Below are positions 16,298-24,445 of a stretch of 64,000 nt of DNA, piece after piece. A program made the position numbers and the translations under genes. The stretch's first letter is position 1; each line of letters begins with the position of its first letter. The notes beneath the pieces are model-generated. The model worked only from the letters and a program-made list of their open reading frames with translations. It did no database searches and was not told the DNA's origin. This DNA is from an uncultured Bacilli bacterium (lineage in GTDB: Bacteria; Bacillota_I; Bacilli_A; RF39; UBA660), in contig CAKOOM010000001.1 in assembly GCA_934098395.1 (NCBI GenBank), positions 248,001-312,000 on the forward strand. Reading direction: 5' to 3'.

Positions 16298-17515
16298 ATG
16301 GAATTTCAGGTATTATTGCTTGGTAATGATATAAATGCTTATTATATGGCGAGAAACTTTCATGAGGAATATGGCATTAAATCTTATATAATAGGTAGAG
16401 TTCCAATGCTTTTTACTAGTACATCTGAGATAGTAAATGTGGAAATATTTCCAGATTTATTAGATGAAGATAAATTTGTTAACAAATTAATAGATAAAGC
16501 TAAAGAAATAAATAGTAAGAAGATTATTTTAGTTGGTTGTAATGATGATTATGTTTCTTTTATTATTAAATATAAAGAGAAATTAAGTAAGTACTATTTA
16601 TTTAATTATACGAATAATGATTTATTAGATAAACTTGTTAATAAAGAAATGTTTTATAAAAATTTTAAGGATTCAGGATTAGATTTTCCTAAGACTTATT
16701 TTTATGATACGGAGAGGGAACTTTTAGAGAGTGATATAACATTATTTAAATATCCAGTTATTGTTAAACCTAGTAATGTTGTAATGTATCATGAATGTGA
16801 TTTTCCAGGACAAGCTAAGGTATATAAGTTAGATAAATTTAGTGATGTAGTAAATACTTGTAATGAAATAAAAAATGCTGGTTATACAGATAAACTTATT
16901 ATTCAAGAATTTATTCCTGGTGATGATCATAATTTGTTTGATTGTGTATTTTATGTTAATTCAAAGAAAAAGATATGGTTACAGTCTTTTGGACAAATCG
17001 GACTTCAAGAACATACTTCAACGGGAATTGGTAATTTAACGGTAGTAATAAATGGTTATAATGAATATAGAAATACTGAGAAAATTAAAAATAAATTAAA
17101 AGATTTTCTTCAAGATATTGAATTTAATGGCATTTGTGAAGTCGATTTAAAATATGATGTGAGAGATAAGAAATTTAAAGTATTTGAAATTAATCCAAGA
17201 CAGGCTAGAAGTAGTTATTATTTGACGGGATGTGGATATAATTTAGCTAAATATTTAGTTGATGATTTGATATATAATAAAGAGTATGACTTTGTATTTA
17301 TTTCAGAAAAAGTTGCTTTATCTTTTGTACCTGATTATGTTGTTAAAAAATATATAATGTCTAGAGAATATAAGCAGGAATTCTTTAAATTAAAGAAAAA
17401 TAAGAAATTTGTTGATCCACTTAGATATGATAAGGATATGAATTTTGAACGAAGAAAATGGTTGCTTAAAAGAAGTATTAACTATATAAGGAAATATAAA
17501 AACAATAAATGGTAG
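16298..17515 (+). CDS. ATP-grasp ligase, probably a peptidoglycan D-aspartate ligase type
   Basis: A 405-aa ATP-grasp carboxylate-amine ligase. The N-terminal part (LLLGNDINAYYMARNF) is a preATP-grasp fold; YPVIVKPSNV holds the ATP lysine, IIQEFIPGDD the adenine-contact strand, and FEINPRQARSSYY the metal-binding Glu/Asn. Length and pairing with an asparagine-synthetase-like gene 18 bp downstream resemble the D-Asp ligase/AsnH pair of lactic acid bacteria and enterococci, which builds a D-Asx cross-bridge. The next (+) gene is a MurE-type ligase, which fits envelope work. Substrate is inferred from context only. Confidence 0.65.
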   Translation: MEFQVLLLGNDINAYYMARNFHEEYGIKSYIIGRVPMLFTSTSEIVNVEIFPDLLDEDKFVNKLIDKAKEINSKKIILVGCNDDYVSFIIKYKEKLSKYYLFNYTNNDLLDKLVNKEMFYKNFKDSGLDFPKTYFYDTERELLESDITLFKYPVIVKPSNVVMYHECDFPGQAKVYKLDKFSDVVNTCNEIKNAGYTDKLIIQEFIPGDDHNLFDCVFYVNSKKKIWLQSFGQIGLQEHTSTGIGNLTVVINGYNEYRNTEKIKNKLKDFLQDIEFNGICEVDLKYDVRDKKFKVFEINPRQARSSYYLTGCGYNLAKYLVDDLIYNKEYDFVFISEKVALSFVPDYVVKKYIMSREYKQEFFKLKKNKKFVDPLRYDKDMNFERRKWLLKRSINYIRKYKNNKW

Positions 17516-17533
17516 ATTAGAGGGTGATATATT

Positions 17534-19375
17534 ATGTGTGGATTTGTTGGATTTGTAGACAAGAAGAAAAACAAGAAAAAGATTATTAAAAATATGGCTG
17601 ATTTAATTAAGCATAGAGGTCCAGATAGCGATGGATACTACAATGATGATAATTGTGCTCTGGGATTTAGAAGGTTATCAATAATTGATTTAGATGGTGG
17701 TACTCAACCGATATATAATGATAAAAATGACATGGTAATTGTATTTAATGGAGAGATTTATAATTATCAGGAAATTAGGGAAGAGTTAATAAAAAAAGGA
17801 TATAAGTTTAAAACTAAGACTGATACGGAAGTTATATTACATGGTTATGAAGAATATAAAGAAAATATTTTGAATAAACTAAGAGGCATGTTTGCATTTG
17901 TAATTTATGATATTAAGAATAGGGAAGTATTTGGTGCTAGAGATTTCTTTGGTATAAAGCCACTTTATTATTATAAGAATGATGATGAGTTTATGTTTGG
18001 GTCAGAAATAAAGAGCTTTTTAGGGCATCCAGATTTTAAGAAGGAACTTAATAAAGAAGCTTTAAAACCATATTTAACTTTTCAATATTCTTGTTTAAAT
18101 GAAACATTTTTTAAAAATGTGTTTAAATTAGATCCAGGACATTATTTTAAATATAAAGATAATGAATTAAAAATTTGTAAATATTATGAAATTAGTTATG
18201 ATAATAAAAAGTGTGATCTTGATAAGTGTGTTGATGAAATAAATGCATGTATGGATGAGAGTATTAAATATCACAAAATAAGTGATGTAGAAGTAGGTAG
18301 TTTTCTTTCTTCTGGTGTTGATTCATCATATATAGTAAGTTGTGCTAATGTTGATAAAAGTTATACAGTAGGTTTTAAAAATGATGGTTTTGATGAAACA
18401 GAGCCTGCTAGAGATTTATCAAAAATACTTAAGAAAAAACATCGTAGTGAAATAATTACTCCGGATATGTTTTTTGATATTTTACCAACAGTACAATATC
18501 ATTCAGATGAACCACATGCAAATTTATCGGCTGTACCACTTTACTTTTTATCAAAAATGGCTTCAGAAGATGTAAAAGTTGTGTTATCTGGTGAAGGAGC
18601 TGATGAATTGTTTGGAGGGTATTTATGGTATGATGAACCTGATGTAGTTATTAAATACAAAAAAATACCATATTGTATTCGTCATGCATTAGCGGTTGTC
18701 GCAAAGAAGTTTCCTAATATGAAGGGAAGAAACTTTTTAGTGAAGAATGGTATGCCCCTATATGATCATTATATTGGTCAAGCATTTATAATGGATAATC
18801 ACGAAGCAAACAGTATACTTACAAATGAATATAAATCAAATATTACATATCAAAGTATTATTAAAGATACTTATGATCTTGTGAAAGACAAACCGGAAAT
18901 AATTCAAAAAATGTATTTAGATATGAAGTATTGGTTACCATATGATATTTTGCTTAAAGCGGATAAGATGACGATGGCTAATTCTTTGGAACTTAGAGTA
19001 CCATTTTTAGATAAAGAAGTATTTAAGTATGCTAGTGAAATACCAGTGGATTATTTAGTTAAAGATCATACGACTAAGTATGCATTTAGAAAGGCTGCTA
19101 ATAAGAAAATTCCTGAAGAGTGGTCTAAGAGAAAAAAACTAGGATTTTTAGTACCATTTAGAGAATGGATTAAAGATGAAAAATATTATAAAAAAGTAAA
19201 AGATATTTTTAATCAAGAATGGGTTTCAGAGTTCTTTGATGTACATAAAATTAATAATTTATTAGATGATCATTATCATAAAATTAAAAATAATGGAAGA
19301 AAGATATATACAATATATGCATTTTTGATATGGTATAAAGATTATTTTGTTGATAATATTTATTTAAGTAAATAA
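17534..19375 (+). CDS. asnB: Asparagine synthetase-type glutamine amidotransferase (AsnB/AsnH)
   Basis: A 613-aa protein starting MCGFVGFVD, so Cys2 is the N-terminal glutamine-hydrolysing nucleophile. It has RRLSIIDLDGG and the synthetase PP-loop SSGVDSSYIVS, then SGEGADELFGGY. It could make free asparagine, but coupling to the ATP-grasp gene suggests amidation of a cell-wall amino acid (D-Asp, or meso-DAP as for some AsnB proteins). It ends at a strong bidirectional terminator shared with the arginase gene. Confidence 0.85.
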   Translation: MCGFVGFVDKKKNKKKIIKNMADLIKHRGPDSDGYYNDDNCALGFRRLSIIDLDGGTQPIYNDKNDMVIVFNGEIYNYQEIREELIKKGYKFKTKTDTEVILHGYEEYKENILNKLRGMFAFVIYDIKNREVFGARDFFGIKPLYYYKNDDEFMFGSEIKSFLGHPDFKKELNKEALKPYLTFQYSCLNETFFKNVFKLDPGHYFKYKDNELKICKYYEISYDNKKCDLDKCVDEINACMDESIKYHKISDVEVGSFLSSGVDSSYIVSCANVDKSYTVGFKNDGFDETEPARDLSKILKKKHRSEIITPDMFFDILPTVQYHSDEPHANLSAVPLYFLSKMASEDVKVVLSGEGADELFGGYLWYDEPDVVIKYKKIPYCIRHALAVVAKKFPNMKGRNFLVKNGMPLYDHYIGQAFIMDNHEANSILTNEYKSNITYQSIIKDTYDLVKDKPEIIQKMYLDMKYWLPYDILLKADKMTMANSLELRVPFLDKEVFKYASEIPVDYLVKDHTTKYAFRKAANKKIPEEWSKRKKLGFLVPFREWIKDEKYYKKVKDIFNQEWVSEFFDVHKINNLLDDHYHKIKNNGRKIYTIYAFLIWYKDYFVDNIYLSK

Positions 19376-19396
19376 AAAAATATTTAAAGTTATAAA

Positions 19397-19428
19397 GAAA
19401 AAGACTGTTTTTTACAGTCTTATTTTTC
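19397..19428. terminator. Bidirectional terminator
   Basis: AAGACTGT and ACAGTCTT pair across a T loop, with an A-run before and a T-run after, between convergent asnB and arginase genes. Confidence 0.8.
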
Positions 19429-20280
19429 TTTTAAAAATATATTTAAAAGATTAGTAGCAATATTTAAAGTTCTATTATCAATATCTAATAATGGATTGTA
19501 TTCCACAAGGTCTAGAGATTTAATAATATTTTTGTGTTCTTTTAAATATTTCATAGTATCATAGGCAGTATCTTCTGAAATGCCGTCTTTTTCAGGAACA
19601 GATACTCCAGGACAAGTGATTGGATCGATATAATCTAGGTCATAACTAATATGAACACCTGTTGTATTATCACAAGCTATAGCAAAAGCTTTATCTAAGA
19701 TATTATTGATACCTTCTTTTTTTATATCTTTTGTAGTAAATACGGTTATACCTTTTTCTTTAAGGTACTTTAATTCTAGTGGATCAATGCTTCTGGCTCC
19801 AACTACGACAGTGTTTTTAGGAGATATATAATTATTAGTTAAAAAACTAGATAATTCTTCTTTGTTTGTTCCATTAATAACTGCTAATGGTAGGCCATGA
19901 ATGTTACCGGTAATTGTTGTATCGAGATTATTATAATCTGTATGAGCATCTATCCAAATGATACCAATAGATTTGTAATAATTATTAGAGGCTAGGGCAC
20001 TACCGATAGCTATTGAGTGATCTCCACCAAGCGTTATAGGAAATTCATTATTATTTAAAACTTCTGTTACGGCATTAAATAATTGGGTATTAACTTTATT
20101 AACTTCGTTTAGATTTTTTCTCATATTGGTTGAATCTTTTTCTTTTTTATATGTATTATCTTTATTGATAATTATATTTTTATATTCTGAAAAATTATTA
20201 TATATTGCTGTAGGTCCTAAGTTAGTTCCATCTCTACTAAGACCTAAATCTGAATTTACGCATATTATTGTATTGTTCAT
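19420..20280 (-). CDS. Arginase / agmatinase-family ureohydrolase
   Basis: A 286-aa ureohydrolase with all manganese-site motifs: TLGGDHS, WIDAHTDYN, SYDLDYIDP and the SLDLVEYNP end. The motif spacing and length fit arginase (arginine to ornithine and urea) better than agmatinase, but family members are easily confused. It is a single gene on the minus strand with an AAGGA ribosome site. Confidence 0.82.
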   Translation of the reverse strand: MNNTIICVNSDLGLSRDGTNLGPTAIYNNFSEYKNIIINKDNTYKKEKDSTNMRKNLNEVNKVNTQLFNAVTEVLNNNEFPITLGGDHSIAIGSALASNNYYKSIGIIWIDAHTDYNNLDTTITGNIHGLPLAVINGTNKEELSSFLTNNYISPKNTVVVGARSIDPLELKYLKEKGITVFTTKDIKKEGINNILDKAFAIACDNTTGVHISYDLDYIDPITCPGVSVPEKDGISEDTAYDTMKYLKEHKNIIKSLDLVEYNPLLDIDNRTLNIATNLLNIFLKEK

Positions 20281-20358
20281 GTTTATCCTTCTTTCGCAAT
20301 GTTAATTGTAACATAATACGACATAAAAATCAATCTATCTTTTTTATGGAAAATGGGG

Positions 20359-20364
20359 TATAAT
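20359..20364 (+). promoter_or_regulatory. -10 box (TATAAT) for the MurE-type ligase gene
   Basis: TATAAT lies 22 bp upstream of ATG 20387, before a GGGAGAG ribosome site. The -35 is not clear. Confidence 0.45.
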
Positions 20365-20386
20365 AAAGTTATGGGAGAGTATTTTT

Positions 20387-21820
20387 ATGAAGAGATTAAA
20401 TGAGTTATATAAAGTAGATAGTGATGTTTTAGTTAAAGGCATTTCAATTAATAGTAATGATATTAATGAAGGTGATATTTTTGTTTGTATTAAAGGAAAC
20501 AAGGTAGATAGACATGACTATATAGATGATGCAATTAAAAATGGTGCAGTAGCATTAGTTACAGCTAAAGAAGTAAATAGTAGTGTTCCTTATGTTATTG
20601 TAGAAAATCCAAATGAAGAAGTAGGACGTTTAGCTAGAGAAATATATGATAATCCACAAGATAAACTTAAATTATTTGCAGTTACAGGAACTGATGGTAA
20701 GACTAGTGTAGCTACGATAACTTCACAGCTTATTGGAAATGATAAATGTGGATATATTGGTACGAATGGGATGAGTTGTGCCAAGATAAAGGAAGATACA
20801 AATAATACAACACCATCAATTGAAAAATTGTATAAATTTTTTAGAGAGTTTTTGGATTGTGGTTGTGAAAATGTATGTATGGAAGCTTCAAGTGAAGCTA
20901 TGTTGCAAGGAAGATTAAATGATCTTAGATTTGATTGCATTGGTATTACAAATATTACTTCGGAACATTTGAATAGTCATAAGACACTTGAGAACTATGT
21001 AGAATGTAAAAAAGATATAATGAAGTTAACTAAGAATGATGGGATATGTGTAATAAATCATGATGATAATTATTATTATGAAGTTAAGAAAGCATGTTTA
21101 GGAAAAATTCTTAGTTATGGTATGGAAGATGATAATGAGCTTCAAATAGTTAATTATAAATTAAATAATAATAAGACTGAAATTGACTATAAATATCAAG
21201 ATAAAATTTATCATGTTGATTCACCACTATTGGGAAAGTTTAATGTTTATAATTTGGCTTGTGCTTTATTAATGTGTTTGTCTCAGGGATATGAAATGGA
21301 ATATTTACTTCGTAATGTTGATAAGATAAATGTAGATGGTAGGTTGGATATTGTTGATAGAGGGCAAGGATTTATGGTTATGGTTGATTATGCTCATACC
21401 CCAAATGGAATAGAGAGTTTACTTGATTTTGTAAAAACATTAGACCATAATAGAATCATTACAGTTATTGGACAAGCAGGCGAAAGAGATACTTCAAAAA
21501 GAAAAACTGTAGGTTCTGTTGTAGCTAAAAATTCTGATATAGCAATATTTTGTTATGAAGATCCGCGGGGAGAAGATCCTAAGGATATTATTGATATGAT
21601 GTGTGAAGATATTCGGGATATGGATAATTATAAGGTAATTATAGACCGTAGTGAAGCTATAGGATATGCAATAGATATAGCACAAGATGGGGATATAGTG
21701 TTGATACTTGGTAAAGGTAATGAAACATATCAAAAAATGAAAGATGGGGAAATATATTTTAATGATGAAGAAGAAGCTATTAAATATTTAGATAAGAAGA
21801 TGAATAAAGTTTTAATATAG
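20387..21820 (+). CDS. murE: MurE-type UDP-MurNAc-tripeptide ligase
   Basis: A 477-aa Mur ligase: the N-terminal domain (VKGISINSNDINEGDIFVCI), P-loop VTGTDGKTS, central EASSEAML and NITSEHL, and the C-terminal domain MVDYAHTPNGIE. It adds the third residue of the peptidoglycan stem. The selectivity loop reads CYEDPRGEDP. DAP-adding enzymes usually have DNPR and Lys-adding enzymes lack this Arg; the retained Arg points to meso-DAP, with Glu replacing the first Asp and Asp replacing Asn. That sits uneasily with a D-Asp ligase acting on Lys next door. Confidence 0.85.
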   Translation: MKRLNELYKVDSDVLVKGISINSNDINEGDIFVCIKGNKVDRHDYIDDAIKNGAVALVTAKEVNSSVPYVIVENPNEEVGRLAREIYDNPQDKLKLFAVTGTDGKTSVATITSQLIGNDKCGYIGTNGMSCAKIKEDTNNTTPSIEKLYKFFREFLDCGCENVCMEASSEAMLQGRLNDLRFDCIGITNITSEHLNSHKTLENYVECKKDIMKLTKNDGICVINHDDNYYYEVKKACLGKILSYGMEDDNELQIVNYKLNNNKTEIDYKYQDKIYHVDSPLLGKFNVYNLACALLMCLSQGYEMEYLLRNVDKINVDGRLDIVDRGQGFMVMVDYAHTPNGIESLLDFVKTLDHNRIITVIGQAGERDTSKRKTVGSVVAKNSDIAIFCYEDPRGEDPKDIIDMMCEDIRDMDNYKVIIDRSEAIGYAIDIAQDGDIVLILGKGNETYQKMKDGEIYFNDEEEAIKYLDKKMNKVLI

Positions 21821-21882
21821 TAATTAATGGTGATAAAAATAAAAAATAGAAATTGATTTAATTAGTGATTGGTGGTGTGTCA

Positions 21883-22398
21883 ATGAAAGAAATAATATAT
21901 AATGATGATAATTTGTTGGAAAGTGATATTACAGAAGTAGTTGTTAGAACAAAAGCTTTAATAATTAATGATAATAATATATATTTAGGATATGCAGATA
22001 ATATATATCAATTTCCGGGTGGACACTTGGAGGCTAATGAAACAATTAATGAATGTTTGAGAAGAGAAGTAATGGAAGAAACTGGCATTGAAATTAATGA
22101 TAATGAGATAAGTGAGCCATTTTTAAAAATAATTTATATGAATAAAGATTGGCCTGAGGTTGGTAAGAATAGGAAGTCAGAGATATACTATTACGTTGTT
22201 AAGACAAATAAAAAGCCTGATATAAATAAGGCTAGTTATACAGAAAATGAAAAAAAATATGATTTTAAAATTGAAACTATTCCACTAGACAAGGCAATAG
22301 CTACTATTGAAGAGAATATTTCAAAAAACGAAAAAAATATAGTTATAGCACGTGATACGATAATTGCTCTTAGAATGTGCTTAAAAAAGTATAATTAA
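21883..22398 (+). CDS. Nudix hydrolase (chromosomal, next to the element)
   Basis: A 171-aa Nudix protein with a complete Nudix box GGHLEANETINECLRREV followed by MEETGI, so all catalytic Glu are present. ATG 21883 is chosen over upstream in-frame codons because of the GGTGGTG ribosome site. It probably hydrolyses a nucleoside-diphosphate-linked substrate. Its N-terminus (KEIIYNDDNLLE), FPGGHLE core and GKNRKSEIYYYVV segment closely resemble the Nudix protein carried inside the nearby mobile element (32,867), so the two are paralogous. Confidence 0.85.
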   Translation: MKEIIYNDDNLLESDITEVVVRTKALIINDNNIYLGYADNIYQFPGGHLEANETINECLRREVMEETGIEINDNEISEPFLKIIYMNKDWPEVGKNRKSEIYYYVVKTNKKPDINKASYTENEKKYDFKIETIPLDKAIATIEENISKNEKNIVIARDTIIALRMCLKKYN

Positions 22399-22441
22399 TA
22401 ATAATTGATGAAAAAAGACATATTATTTACTAGGTGATAAA

Positions 22442-22825
22442 GTGAAGAAAATATGTTTTTTTTGTCTTTTGTTTTTTATGTTTTTGACTAATGTAATGGC
22501 AGAAGACGTTAATTTGGCTGAAAATGCTAAGAGTGCTATTTTAATTGAAGCGTCTACAGGAGAAGTATTATATAAAAAGAATGAACATGAGAAGTTGGCT
22601 CCGGCTTCAATGACAAAAATTATGTCACTAATTTTGATAATGGAAAATATTGAAAATGGTAATTTAAAATGGAATGATATAGTTGTGGTTTCTAAGAACG
22701 CAGCTTCAATGGGTGGGAGTCAAATATTTCTTGAAGCTAATGAAATGATGAGTGTAGAGGATTTAGTTAAAGGTATATGCATAGCATCTGGTAATGATGC
22801 GGTGGTAACTAAAAAGCAGTATTAA
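22442..22825 (+). pseudogene. dacF: 5' fragment of a D-alanyl-D-alanine carboxypeptidase gene split by the element
   Basis: A GTG start with an AGGTGAT ribosome site. The first 20 residues are a signal peptide (CFFCLLFFMFLTNVMA). Then follow the PBP5-family domain start SAILIEASTGEVLYKK, the SxxK motif SMTK (Ser56/Lys59) and the SxN motif SGN (116-118). After Asp119-Ala120 the frame leaves the family: seven foreign codons (VVTKKQY) lead to a TAA inside the element. The KTG motif is missing, so the fragment cannot be active. Rejoined to 36,541-37,332 it gives an uninterrupted 381-residue enzyme. Confidence 0.9.
22771..22821 (+). other. attL, left junction of the element
   Basis: Chromosomal dacF sequence up to 22,795 is joined at the dinucleotide GA (22,796-22,797) to a 24-nt element half-site that ends with the arm TAAAAAGCAGTA (22,810-22,821). 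The 15-nt stretch from 22,796 matches 36,541-36,555 at the right end except at two positions. Confidence 0.75.
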
Positions 22826-22889
22826 ATGATAATATAATTATTTATATATAAAAATGATATAAATTAGTTCCACTTTTCTTTTTTTGTGA

Positions 22890-22895
22890 TATACT
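22890..22895 (+). promoter_or_regulatory. Probable -10 box for the LysR gene
   Basis: TATACT lies 33 bp upstream of GTG 22,928, with a weak TTCCAC at 22,868-22,873 as a possible -35 (16-bp spacer). It is the first promoter-like signal inside the left end of the element. Confidence 0.4.
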
Positions 22896-22927
22896 ATATA
22901 TAATTATTTTTGGGGGAGAATGATTTT

Positions 22928-23815
22928 GTGAATAATTTTAATTTAAATTTATTTAAATATTTTTATTATGTTGTTTATTATAATGGATTTACAAATGCAT
23001 CAAAAAATTTAAACATAGCTCAGTCATCTTTAAGCTATAATATAAAACAATTAGAACTACAATTAGATAAAATATTAATTATTAGAAATAATAAGAATTT
23101 TGAATTAACTGAAGATGGATATAACCTATATGAAAATTTAAAATCTGCTTTTAGTATTTTGAATAAAAATTTGGAACAGTTTGATAATCAAAATGCTATG
23201 GAATTAACTATTGGTGTTAGACATTATTTGTCGGATTTTATATTTAGAGATTCAATAGTTGAATTTATTAATATGTATCCTAATGTTCATATTAATTTGA
23301 AATTATATTCTAAATTAGATGTTAAAAAATTTGATGATGAGTATGATATTGTTATTGATTATGAAGATTATACAAATTTAATTAATAGTACTAATAAAGA
23401 TTTATTATGCACTTTAAGTAATATTTTTGTTTCAGGTAAAGAATTATCAAAAAATTATGAAACAGTTCAATCAATTAAACAATTGGCAAATACAAAATTA
23501 ATATCAATGTGTCCGAATAAACGTAATGGTAAATTTCAAAAGATGTGTTTTGAAAATGGTATTTTATTTGAAAATATTATTTCAGTGAATGATAGTATGA
23601 TATCTAAGAAATTGGTAAAGAATAATTTGGGACTATGTTTTGCTAATAAAGAGTTTTTTAAGGAAGAGTTAGTTCGTGGTGATATTAAAGAAATTAAAAT
23701 TAGTGAAAATGTATTTGATGATAATATATATATTGTTTATAAAAAGTGTAAAAATCTTAACAATATAGTTAAATTTATTAATATACTAAAAAAGCAATAT
23801 GAGGAGGAATTATAA
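22928..23815 (+). CDS. LysR-family transcriptional regulator of the element
   Basis: A 295-aa LTTR. The N-terminal winged helix-turn-helix contains FTNASKNLNIAQSSLSYNIK and a linker helix. The C-terminal effector domain begins near residue 90 with ELTIGVRHYLSDFIF. GTG 22,928 is chosen over TTG 22,910 because GGGGGAG at 22,912-22,918 is then a well-spaced ribosome site. Being the first gene of the cargo it probably controls the operon starting at 24,446, where a dyad lies next to the -35 box. It overlaps the next gene by one base (TAATG). Confidence 0.85.
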   Translation: MNNFNLNLFKYFYYVVYYNGFTNASKNLNIAQSSLSYNIKQLELQLDKILIIRNNKNFELTEDGYNLYENLKSAFSILNKNLEQFDNQNAMELTIGVRHYLSDFIFRDSIVEFINMYPNVHINLKLYSKLDVKKFDDEYDIVIDYEDYTNLINSTNKDLLCTLSNIFVSGKELSKNYETVQSIKQLANTKLISMCPNKRNGKFQKMCFENGILFENIISVNDSMISKKLVKNNLGLCFANKEFFKEELVRGDIKEIKISENVFDDNIYIVYKKCKNLNNIVKFINILKKQYEEEL

Positions 23816-24327
23816 TGAGTAAATGGGATTTATATGATGATAAATTTAACAATACTGGAATTATTATAAACGATACGGATGAAATACCAGATGGTAATTA
23901 TCATTATTCAATAAATGCATGGATATTAAATTCAAAGAAACAGTTATTATTAATACGTAATACTTTAAATTACAATATGCATTATCCTGGCTTTTGGAGT
24001 AGTATAAATGGAAATGTTTTGAGTGGTGATCTTCCAATTGATACATGTGTTGAAACTATTAATTCTAAGATAGGAATAGAAGTTTCAAAATCTGATATAA
24101 AAAAAATAGATACAAAATTACGCGATCCATATCATTATATTTATGAAACTTATATTATAAATAAAGATATTGATTTAAATGAAATATGTTTTGTTGATAA
24201 TACTGCAGTACAGGCAAAATGGGTAGATTTAAAAGAATTATACAACATGATTGAAAATGGTGAAATTGCATGGGTTTTGATTCCACGAATAGAGGAATAT
24301 GTAATACCTACAATGAAAAAAGACTAA
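23815..24327 (+). CDS. Nudix-fold protein with degenerate catalytic box
   Basis: A 170-aa protein with the layout of IPP isomerase-like Nudix proteins (WDLYDDKFN, then HYSINAWILNSKKQLLLIRN, then YPGFWSSINGNVLSGD). In the Nudix box G-x5-E-x7-REUxEExGU the line-up gives GNVLSGD then ETINSKIGI: the first Glu is Asp, RE becomes ET and the EE pair becomes SK. The metal-binding Glu residues are therefore missing, so a binding or sensor role, or another reaction, is more likely than pyrophosphohydrolysis. It is co-transcribed with the LysR gene and ends in a terminator. Confidence 0.65.
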   Translation: MSKWDLYDDKFNNTGIIINDTDEIPDGNYHYSINAWILNSKKQLLLIRNTLNYNMHYPGFWSSINGNVLSGDLPIDTCVETINSKIGIEVSKSDIKKIDTKLRDPYHYIYETYIINKDIDLNEICFVDNTAVQAKWVDLKELYNMIENGEIAWVLIPRIEEYVIPTMKKD

Positions 24328-24350
24328 TTTGACTTAAGTTAGTTTTTTTA
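24317..24350 (+). terminator. Rho-independent terminator after the LysR-Nudix unit
   Basis: AAAAAGACTAA pairs with TTAGTTTTTTT (one G-T pair) around a loop; the hairpin begins inside the last codons of the degenerate Nudix gene. Confidence 0.7.
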
Positions 24351-24369
24351 TTATTAATTTTTTCTATGT

Positions 24370-24381
24370 ATTCTATCGAAT
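24370..24381 (+). promoter_or_regulatory. Dyad ATTC-TATC-GAAT, candidate LysR box
   Basis: A short inverted repeat sits 2 bp upstream of the candidate -35 box of the cargo operon. LTTR sites typically contain dyads in this position. Assignment to the element's LysR protein is inference. Confidence 0.35.
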
Positions 24382-24383
24382 TT

Positions 24384-24413
24384 TTGAATGACTAAATTGT
24401 GCTTTACTATTAT
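24384..24413 (+). promoter_or_regulatory. Promoter of the cargo operon
   Basis: TTGAAT at 24,384-24,389 and TATTAT at 24,408-24,413 (18-bp spacer). A further TATAAT overlaps at 24,413-24,418. The ribosome site AGGTGGG follows at 24,429. Confidence 0.5.
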
Positions 24414-24445
24414 ATAATAGTAACAGTTAGGTGGGATATTATTGT

